This document shows, piece by piece, positions 55,965 through 64,000 of a stretch of DNA of 64,000 nt (its first letter is position 1; the number at the start of each line of letters is the position of its first letter). The DNA lies in NCBI GenBank assembly GCA_963513945.1, contig OY740719.1, positions 170,634,729-170,698,728 of the forward strand, written 5' to 3'. This DNA is from Hydrotaea diabolus (lineage: Eukaryota; Arthropoda; Insecta; Diptera; Muscidae). A program made the translations under genes and the position numbers. The notes beneath the pieces are model-generated. The model did no database searches, had not been told where the DNA came from, and was given only the letters and a program-made list of their open reading frames with translations.

Positions 55965-57997
55965 CTGTCTCAGTAAATTTTAATTAATTTTAATTTAATT
56001 TTAAGAAGTTTAATTCTTCTCTTTACTCTTCAAAGTAAATCCTTACTTGAGGGTCATTTTCATTGATATTTCGCTTTGACTATGTGGATTGTTTTTTATG
56101 ATCCACGGTCCACAAGTTCGAGCCACAAATATAGGCCGATCTCAGAAACTCGAGCGTGTACTAAATACAAAGAAATTTTGATTGACCATACACCCATTTT
56201 TATTAGCCAATATTTCCTAGGAACGTAAGTGTCATTTTTTGACTCACAAGGGGCGTATACGTACACACAGAAAACAGATTCGTTGGTGCTCTGCAATTTT
56301 CAGTCATTGGAACTGTAGTATCTGTGCAACATACCAAGTATCCGAACCTTCAGAAGAGAATTTTTGGAGCTAAAAAGCCACTTGTTTAACAAAAAAAATA
56401 AAAATTTAGTCAGAGGCAAAAAACTGTTGTCTTACATAATTGAAGTACTTAAGGCATTCGTAGGAAGCTCCATGACGAGGAAAAAGTGAAAGAATTGATA
56501 GATGATTTTTAATCGAAAGAAGTGGTTAATCGATTGGCTAAAGTCAGCCCAATCGAACTATTTGATTTTTAAAAAAAAACCATTAAACAACCCGTTTATG
56601 GTTATGGTCATCACTAATAATTGGTTACAACAACAAAATGTTTGTAAAACTATATACCGCGTTTCATTGTTATGACCAATCAATAAGTTGTGAGTACAGT
56701 ACGATAATCATATGATGAGGTATTTCAAATTGAATATCCATTACGATTATAAAAATTTGGTAATTGCAACCGAAATTCTTCATTAACAATCGAATCTTTG
56801 TAGTTCCAACCTATTTCCAACTAATTTTTTCTGTGATGTATAAGAACGGGTTCAAAGCTGGGTAAAAACATCTACCATTTCAAGCATGTAAAAGCTTTAT
56901 GAGTAAGCTTGATAGAGTGAGCTTGCATTAAAGGTAAATGTCGCGGAGTACATGAATCAGTGGATCACAGTTCATTTTAATGAGCAAAGTTCCCTGTTAT
57001 TACACTTTCCAGCGAAGAATGGATGGTATACTAAAATTTTGATTCCATTTAAAATACCATATTAGTCGGATTAACTATAGAGTACATATATGTTTAATCG
57101 TCGTAAAATTCTAAGACGATCTTGCCATGGCTGTTCATTCGTCCATTCGTCCCTGTGTCTGTTATTACCTCTATCGGGCGTTTACCGAATTAACCTAGAA
57201 TCCTAAAATTGTACATGATAATTGGTTATGTTTATAAGCTGTTTGGAATTGTTAATGGACGAAATCGACCCAGAAGGACAGAGTTCCCCTTTAAGGAACT
57301 AAAGGTACTTTTAACAAAAAGTACACTTTTTTAAGTACAGGGTGTCCGTCCGGAAGTTATACTTCTTTGTTTGTGTATAATTTTTAATTAAATGAAAGAG
57401 AATGGATCTCATATTGGTAAATGTTTTATTTAATGTCGGCAATTATGTATGGAATACAATATCAGATAAATGTCCGCTTATGTTAGCCTCATTAGCGGAC
57501 ATTTATTTGAGTTGCTCAATCATTTTTGGTTTGTTTGCATAAACCTTGATTTTCAGATATCCCCACAAAATTAAGTCCGGAGCAGTCAAACCTGGCGACC
57601 GTGGAGGCCAATCAACATCACCATTTCTTGAAATAATTTGTCACGAAAAGAGGTCTCGCAGTAATTCCATTATAATCCTGACTGTACCGTCTTGTTGATA
57701 CCACATATTATTCAAGCCCAAAGCATGCAGTTCTGACGTTAAAAAGTTTTCAATCATATCACGATATCGCTCCCCATTGATAGTTACTGTTACGCCGTTT
57801 TCATTTTCATAAAAGTAAGGTCCAATGATTCCTCCTGACCAAATTTCACACCAGACTGCCACTTTTAATGGATGCAAAGGTGACTGATAAATAATTTGAG
57901 GCTTTACCATCGCCCAGAACTGACTATTCTGTTTTTCACATATTCATTCAAATGAAAATTTGCATCGTCACTCATTATGATTTTCGTCACTTATTTA
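55965..57997 (+). repeat. 2,033-bp tandem duplication, first copy
   Basis: Every stretch I compared with 57998-60029 is identical at offset 2,033. That includes the 66-codon open frame (56096 and 58129) and the transposase piece (57641 and 59674). The copy contains unassigned DNA, a dispersed repeat at about 56750-57337, and the left part of a DD41D-like element. The boundary is sharp: it begins CTGTCTCAG, preceded by T. Confidence 0.9.
57338..57997 (-). mobile_element. Truncated copy of the DD41D-like element H created by the duplication
   Basis: Starts CAGGGTGTCCGTCCGGAAGT after TA, identical to 59371 onward, and stops at the duplication breakpoint inside the transposase, so it has no right end. 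It carries the C-terminal half: VKPQIIYQSPLHPLKVAVWC, EIWSGGIIGPYFYENENG and MWYQQDGTV. Confidence 0.85.
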
Positions 57998-60029
57998 CTG
58001 TCTCAGTAAATTTTAATTAATTTTAATTTAATTTTAAGAAGTTTAATTCTTCTCTTTACTCTTCAAAGTAAATCCTTACTTGAGGGTCATTTTCATTGAT
58101 ATTTCGCTTTGACTATGTGGATTGTTTTTTATGATCCACGGTCCACAAGTTCGAGCCACAAATATAGGCCGATCTCAGAAACTCGAGCGTGTACTAAATA
58201 CAAAGAAATTTTGATTGACCATACACCCATTTTTATTAGCCAATATTTCCTAGGAACGTAAGTGTCATTTTTTGACTCACAAGGGGCGTATACGTACACA
58301 CAGAAAACAGATTCGTTGGTGCTCTGCAATTTTCAGTCATTGGAACTGTAGTATCTGTGCAACATACCAAGTATCCGAACCTTCAGAAGAGAATTTTTGG
58401 AGCTAAAAAGCCACTTGTTTAACAAAAAAAATAAAAATTTAGTCAGAGGCAAAAAACTGTTGTCTTACATAATTGAAGTACTTAAGGCATTCGTAGGAAG
58501 CTCCATGACGAGGAAAAAGTGAAAGAATTGATAGATGATTTTTAATCGAAAGAAGTGGTTAATCGATTGGCTAAAGTCAGCCCAATCGAACTATTTGATT
58601 TTTAAAAAAAAACCATTAAACAACCCGTTTATGGTTATGGTCATCACTAATAATTGGTTACAACAACAAAATGTTTGTAAAACTATATACCGCGTTTCAT
58701 TGTTATGACCAATCAATAAGTTGTGAGTACAGTACGATAATCATATGATGAGGTATTTCAAATTGAATATCCATTACGATTATAAAAATTTGGTAATTGC
58801 AACCGAAATTCTTCATTAACAATCGAATCTTTGTAGTTCCAACCTATTTCCAACTAATTTTTTCTGTGATGTATAAGAACGGGTTCAAAGCTGGGTAAAA
58901 ACATCTACCATTTCAAGCATGTAAAAGCTTTATGAGTAAGCTTGATAGAGTGAGCTTGCATTAAAGGTAAATGTCGCGGAGTACATGAATCAGTGGATCA
59001 CAGTTCATTTTAATGAGCAAAGTTCCCTGTTATTACACTTTCCAGCGAAGAATGGATGGTATACTAAAATTTTGATTCCATTTAAAATACCATATTAGTC
59101 GGATTAACTATAGAGTACATATATGTTTAATCGTCGTAAAATTCTAAGACGATCTTGCCATGGCTGTTCATTCGTCCATTCGTCCCTGTGTCTGTTATTA
59201 CCTCTATCGGGCGTTTACCGAATTAACCTAGAATCCTAAAATTGTACATGATAATTGGTTATGTTTATAAGCTGTTTGGAATTGTTAATGGACGAAATCG
59301 ACCCAGAAGGACAGAGTTCCCCTTTAAGGAACTAAAGGTACTTTTAACAAAAAGTACACTTTTTTAAGTACAGGGTGTCCGTCCGGAAGTTATACTTCTT
59401 TGTTTGTGTATAATTTTTAATTAAATGAAAGAGAATGGATCTCATATTGGTAAATGTTTTATTTAATGTCGGCAATTATGTATGGAATACAATATCAGAT
59501 AAATGTCCGCTTATGTTAGCCTCATTAGCGGACATTTATTTGAGTTGCTCAATCATTTTTGGTTTGTTTGCATAAACCTTGATTTTCAGATATCCCCACA
59601 AAATTAAGTCCGGAGCAGTCAAACCTGGCGACCGTGGAGGCCAATCAACATCACCATTTCTTGAAATAATTTGTCACGAAAAGAGGTCTCGCAGTAATTC
59701 CATTATAATCCTGACTGTACCGTCTTGTTGATACCACATATTATTCAAGCCCAAAGCATGCAGTTCTGACGTTAAAAAGTTTTCAATCATATCACGATAT
59801 CGCTCCCCATTGATAGTTACTGTTACGCCGTTTTCATTTTCATAAAAGTAAGGTCCAATGATTCCTCCTGACCAAATTTCACACCAGACTGCCACTTTTA
59901 ATGGATGCAAAGGTGACTGATAAATAATTTGAGGCTTTACCATCGCCCAGAACTGACTATTCTGTTTTTCACATATTCATTCAAATGAAAATTTGCATCG
60001 TCACTCATTATGATTTTCGTCACTTATTT
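57998..60029 (+). repeat. 2,033-bp tandem duplication, second copy
   Basis: Follows the first copy directly. The junction has one base (A, 57997) that matches neither the left flank (T, 55964) nor the right flank (C, 60030). The second copy continues into the intact right half of element H. Confidence 0.9.
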
Positions 60030-60517
60030 CGGGATTATCATGGGCAAGCTGCAACATCCTTTTGGCATATGTACAGCGGTGTAAATGGTCTTGTGGAAGA
60101 AGCTCTTGTGTCAACTGAATCTTAAATGGAAACAAATGCAAATGATTGTGCAAAATTGTGGCCAACGATTTTCTTTGAAGACCGAGCTCTTGAGCACGGC
60201 GTCGAATTGCGGTTGATGGATTGTTTTAAACCGAGCCGATCTTGCAGTACGTTGTGGTCCGTGCTTGGGCTTATCAGCTCCAGGCCCACTTTCTTTGAAA
60301 TCATTCAACACACGATAAATAGTGTTTTTTGTTGGCACGTTGTTTCTCCCAAAGATTTTACTTTACATTCTCATCGTCACAGTAATTGATGATTGATTAT
60401 GGTAAAACGTTTTAACAATTAAAACACGTTGGTTTATCGAATATTTTTCCATAATCAAATATGAACTGTCACGACTAATGTTTACCAAAGTAGTATACCT
60501 TCCCTGCGGCCACCCTG
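59371..60517 (-). mobile_element. DD41D-like element H, complete end to end, 1,147 bp
   Basis: The ends CAGGGTGTCCGTCCGGAAGT and the complement of CAGGGTGGCCGCAGGGAAGG are flanked by TA (59369-59370 and 60518-60519). Transposase remnants are on the minus strand throughout. It sits at the junction of a dispersed repeat (58783-59370) and a diverged copy of the same repeat (60520-60990). Confidence 0.85.
59465..60400 (-). pseudogene. DD41D-like transposase pseudogene (element H)
   Basis: The N-terminal side reads MPTKNTIYRVLNDFKESG (HTH end and linker). A frame change follows, then SVRRRAQELGLQRKSLATIL-type sequence. The middle has QLTQELLPQDHLHRCTYAKR-type sequence near 60050-60110. After a stop come VAVWCEIWSGGIIGPYFYEN, INGERYRDMIENFLTSELHA and MWYQQDG (second Asp). 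Then WPPRSPGLTAPDLILWGYLK lies near 59555-59615; the third Asp appears as PD in the PLD position. Frameshifts make it inactive. Confidence 0.75.
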
Positions 60518-60519
60518 TA

Positions 60520-60990
60520 TTTGGTGAAATTCTATTTTTGCAACCAAATCATTGTAGTTCCAACCGATTTCCATTTATTTTTTTCTGTGTGTTTAAGACC
60601 AGGTACAAATCTGGGTAAAAACATCTACCATTTCTGTGCGAACATTTCTGGTACTAAACGTCTCTGTCTTTCCACCGAAGAGTGGATGGTATACTAAATT
60701 TTTGATTCCATTTGCAACACCATATATTTGAGAAGATATCTTTTTGATCGTCGTAAATTTCTAAGACAATCTTGCCATGTCTTGCTGTATCTGTTGTAAC
60801 CTCTATCGGGCGTTTACCGAATTAACCTGGAGTCCTAAAATTTTGCATGATAATAGGCTATGTTTATAAGCTGTTTGGTATTGTTAATGGACGAAATCGA
60901 CCCAGAGCGACAAAGCTTCACTTTAAGGAGCTAAAGGTACCTTTAATAAAAAGTACACTTTTTCAAGTATTTGCTTATAATACTTGGTGA
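60520..60990 (+). repeat. Older, diverged third copy of the dispersed repeat
   Basis: Colinear with 56750-57337 and 58783-59370 but clearly diverged. Shared blocks include GTAGTTCCAACC, GGGTAAAAACATCTACCATT, CCTCTATCGGGCGTTTACCG, GGACGAAATCGACCCAGA and AAAAAGTACACTTTTT. It shows that a head-to-tail arrangement existed before element H inserted. Confidence 0.75.
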
Positions 60991-61079
60991 ACGGCTAATA
61001 ATTACAGTGTGACCCAAAAACACTCCACATATTTAAAACATGCGATTAATAGTCAATAATAATATAAACATTTTCTTGC

Positions 61080-61270
61080 TACACACAGAGAACAGATTCG
61101 TTGCCACAGCCGATTTTTTTGCCAACCGAAAGATTGAGGTTTCATGCACCACGGGTATGTCATTGATACAAACGAATGTTAGATGGTGTTTTCTAACGTT
61201 CACTAATTGTAACTGAAGTAGCGGTAGAAAATACGAAGAGTCAGAACCTCCACACAGCAAGAAAGAACCA
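61080..61270 (+). repeat. Weak match to the start of the dispersed repeat
   Basis: ACACACAGAGAACAGATTCG parallels ACACACAGAAAACAGATTCG at 56265 and 58298. The following AACCTCCA..AAGAA region has a loose counterpart. Probably a further degenerate tandem unit. Confidence 0.45.
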
Positions 61271-62580
61271 GTTGGAAATCGGTCCGAACTACAAATATTC
61301 GGTTTGATACACATACTTCACCAACATTATATGATATTGATAGTTACATGGTTGGACTTATCATGAGATGGTAGCTACTGTAATATAACGAAACTTACTG
61401 CCAACAAGTCTATTATACCAACTGAGTCCAGAATAACACCTGATTGCCACAATTGGTGATTATGACAACCAAACAATTACTTTAGTAATATAATTGGTGG
61501 TGACAACAAATAAATTCTTTGTAGGAACCAAACAAGTTTTAGAATATTTATGTTCTCCAAAAATGTTGTTCAATTATTTTCAGTTAGGGTGTGACCTTTT
61601 TGTTAATAAAATGGTGTAAATGTTTTAAAAAAAGGTTCGTTTAAGAGTTAAAATATTCTCTATATAATTAATATTATCATTTTGTTATAGACAGTTAAAA
61701 ACAAAATTAATTAAAATACAATACTAAAACATGAAAACTATTATTAATTTGTGAAAAAAGTTTTCAGTTTGTGTCAAGAGGATTTTCCATAACTAATTTT
61801 TTCCTGAAGATGCCGGAAGAAAGACGGCGAAACGTCGAGAAACAAAGATGAAACAGATTAGTTTTATTTACATCAAGCAAAAACTGACCACAATTAGACC
61901 AACAAAACAATCAAGTGAAAGAATAATTACACAAAAAATTGGTCGTAATCAAAACAGAAAAACAAAATCAGAATACTTTCAAGAAAGACTGACCCTTTAA
62001 AAAAAATAATATATTTATTCTGGTTCGAAACGGAATTGGTGGAAATGATATTGAGCTATGCAGATTGCTATTCTTACAGTTCGAAGACTATACGCAAAGG
62101 GTAATTCTCATTAATCATAGTGAGACTCCAGTATAAGTCATTTGATTTGTAGCCGAGATAATCGTTGCCAAAGACTGATGAAGAAAAATCTTGGCGGGTT
62201 AAGAAACAGCTGTACAGTCTGCCTGGCAACCGTAGCCAATACATTTCACTTAATTTTTAAGTTAATTCTGAAAAAGAAACACCAAAAAGGTCTCGAACCA
62301 GAATAAAAACTGTTCAAGTCATAATAATGATAAAAGACTGAATAAATGTAAACAAAACAAAAAAATAATATTTTAATAAAATTAAATGATTAAGTTATGT
62401 TTAGAATGGAAACCAAAATTAATACGGGGCACAGAGATCCATTCCGGTACTAGCATTTGATATAAGAGAGGAGAATACAATGAAACTTCATGCTGATTTC
62501 AAAATTTCAAATATGTTATCGATTTCTTGTAAAATTCAATTTTATATATGACTAAACAGTAAAAAATAATCTTAGGCTCT
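61271..62580. other. No recognisable gene, one hairpin-containing motif
   Basis: AT-rich DNA. Contains the motif listed at 61803. No coding domain was seen. Confidence 0.35.
61803..61837 (+). other. CTGAAGATG-hairpin-CGAAACGTCG motif
   Basis: CCTGAAGATGCCGG is followed by a purine loop, then CGGCGAAACGTCG. GCCG pairs with CGGC. From memory, motifs of this layout recur near the ends of some retroelements in animals, possibly Penelope-like elements, but I could not confirm this. Confidence 0.3.
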
Positions 62581-62589
62581 TCTTAAAAA

Positions 62590-63450
62590 TTAAAGTAAAA
62601 TAATCGGCGAAGATTTCGTTTTTTTCCAATAGACGTGAGTACAAACTATTTTATTGTGCAAACAAATTTTACCGAAATTTTTGATGTTTTTTGGCATCAA
62701 AAATTGAGAGTTTTTCGAATAAAGAATTAATCATATACACATTTTAAAAATTGAAATTAAAAGGAATATGAAAAAATCTGTGATGACTTCGTTTTTCTTC
62801 TAATAGCTGAAAGTCCAAACTGTGCCTTTTTTTAGCGAATTTTTTTAGTGTTTTTTTTTGTTATTGGCATCAAAAATTGAGAATTTTTCGAATAAAAAAT
62901 ATATCACACTCTTTCAAAAAATTCAAATCAAAAAGAATAAGACAGAATGGGACTAAATTAGACCTAACTAATTTATTGTCCAAAAAAATTCACCGAATTT
63001 TTTGATGTTTTCTGTTTTTGGCATCCAAAATTGAGAGTTTTTCGAATAACTTACTCTTTTAAAAAAAAAACAAAAATCAAATTGGACAAATAAGGCGAAG
63101 ATTACATTTATTTTAATAGGCGAAAGTCCATATATATTTATAAAATTTTGTTTTTGGCTTCCAAAATTGAGAATTTTTCGAATAAAAAATAGTCAAAAGT
63201 CCAAAAAAATTTATTGTGAAAAAAAATTTCACCGATTTTTTTCGTGTTTTTTGTTTTTGTCATCAAAAATTGGGAATTTTATGAATAAAAAGTACATCGT
63301 AGACGATTTAAATAATAAAAGTCAAGAAGAATCGGGCAATATCGGCGAATATATTGTTTTTTTCTAAAGGACAAAAGTCCAAACTAATTTATTGAGCAAA
63401 AAATGTCGCCGAATTTTTTGATGTTTTTTTTTATATTACCATCAATTTCA
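62590..63450. repeat. Degenerate AT-rich tandem repeat
   Basis: The core GGCATCAAAAATTGAGAG, followed by TTTTTCGAATAA, recurs at about 62693, 62866, 63020, 63156 and 63260, with a weak sixth match near 63440. Spacing varies from about 105 to 180 bp. Between cores, CGAAAGTCCAAAC and TTTATTGTGCAAA blocks also recur. Looks like an ageing minisatellite or satellite. Confidence 0.65.
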
Positions 63451-63463
63451 CATTTTTCACAAA

Positions 63464-63851
63464 TGTGACGCGCAAAATAGAAAGGGACCTAAGGTTAAAA
63501 ACCAGTTTTGTTCAGGAGAGCCATTTTAAAGATTAGGCCCCTTTCTATTTGTGCTTAGAGTCGTCGACTTCACTTTCATAAAACGCGCATATTTCTGGGA
63601 GGGAACACTTTTAGGGCATGGGATCGGTCTCATTCGATGAGAAAAAAGTGAAAAGTTGATGAAAAGTTTTGTTCAGGAGAGCCATTTTAAAGCTTATATA
63701 TAAGATTATAAAACGCGCATATCTCTGGGAGGGAACATTTTTGGGTCGGTTTCATTCGAGGCTCAGATGTTGTCCACATCAAAAAAAGAAAAAAAAAATG
63801 AAAATTGATTTTTTTTACCCTTTGTTCCCTTTCTCTATGCGCTGTCACATA
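63464..63851. mobile_element. MITE family D copy 4, dimeric form
   Basis: The ends TGTGACGCGCAAAATAGAAA and the complement of TGTGACAGCGCATAGAGAAA. The internal block (TTTTGTTCAGGAGAGCCATT and AAAACGCGCATATCTCTGGG) occurs twice, as in copy 1. The second repeat has a deletion. TA flanks the right end; the left flank is AA. Confidence 0.8.
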
Positions 63852-63874
63852 TTCATCTGAAAAAATTATATATT

Positions 63875-64000
63875 GTGATCCATCTGAAGTATTTTTTTAG
63901 AACAAAAAAAGAAATAAAAAATCAAATAAGTGTGGAATCTTTATTGGTAATTTAAAATGACAATTTATGGCATTTATTTTTTGAATATAATTTCCTTCAA
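63875..64000 (+). mobile_element. DD41D element family A, left end only (runs off the window)
   Basis: TTGTGATCCATCTGAAGTAT, TTTTTTAGAACAAAAAA and GTGTGGAATCTTTATTGG match the long terminal repeat at 18219-18350 in order. The rest lies beyond the window. Confidence 0.75.

Noticed and set aside
56096..56296. 66-codon frame, conserved exactly in the second duplicate copy
   Set aside because: The identity comes from the recent duplication, not from selection. No motif.
62161..62215. Possible hammerhead ribozyme (CTGATGAAG near 62175)
   Set aside because: The downstream GAAA box does not follow the short stem in the required place.
1..64000. CRISPR arrays, tRNA or rRNA genes, bacterial operons, LTR retrotransposon pol or env genes
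   Set aside because: None seen. The direct repeats present are transposon-derived or satellite-like, and no aspartic protease, integrase or tRNA cloverleaf was recognised.

Overview
The window looks like AT-rich, transposon-packed DNA of an insect, most likely a brachyceran fly. The sequence shows no operons, ribosome binding sites or compact genes. It shows many decayed DNA transposons of the Tc1/mariner superfamily, one almost intact Jockey-type LINE, a Helitron, and several MITE or foldback families with insect-type target duplications. The fly assignment is an inference from the element families (DD41D elements of the rosa/visitor kind, DD37D maT-like elements, Jockey-type LINE). I see no convincing host protein gene, tRNA, rRNA or CRISPR array.

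Layout. 0.7-3.3 kb: a three-level nest, with a full-length but dead mariner inside one DD41D element inside the terminal repeat of another. 4.9-6.2 kb: a complete DD37D element. 6.3-9.4 kb: mariner, DD41D and LINE RNase H remnants. 9.5-11.3 kb: a second nest (DD37D in foldback element in DD41D element). 13.7-14.7 kb: a third DD41D lineage. 15.1-16.2 kb: a MITE next to a deleted DD41D element. 17.7-24.1 kb: Helitron debris, then a DD41D element split by a 4.9-kb Jockey-type LINE with a 9-bp target duplication. 29.0-29.3 kb: a small DD41D relative carrying a strong hairpin. 30.8-34.7 kb: a DD37D element split by a Helitron. 34.9-35.6 kb: a foldback element with two 315-bp arms. 37.5-45.2 kb: more DD41D, DD37D and foldback copies and a long-TIR MITE. 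45.4-46.8 and 51.6-53.9 kb: decayed LINE reverse transcriptases. 50.1-51.2 kb: a MITE split by a Harbinger-like element. 56-60 kb: an apparently identical 2,033-bp tandem duplication, followed by an older diverged copy. 62.6-63.4 kb: a degenerate AT-rich tandem repeat. The window ends inside another DD41D element.

How the parts fit together. The nests give relative ages. DD41D elements were hit by other DD41D elements, by mariner, by the foldback family and by the LINE. The DD37D family was hit by the Helitron. The youngest large insertion appears to be the LINE: ORF1 is open, ORF2 carries a single nonsense codon, and the target duplication is exact. The most unusual feature is in the LINE's 3' untranslated region. 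Three consecutive units can each fold as a three-way junction, and the third keeps the fold with different paired bases. The other standout is the 2,033-bp duplication. All coordinates come from reading the sequence by eye; no alignment or database search was run.
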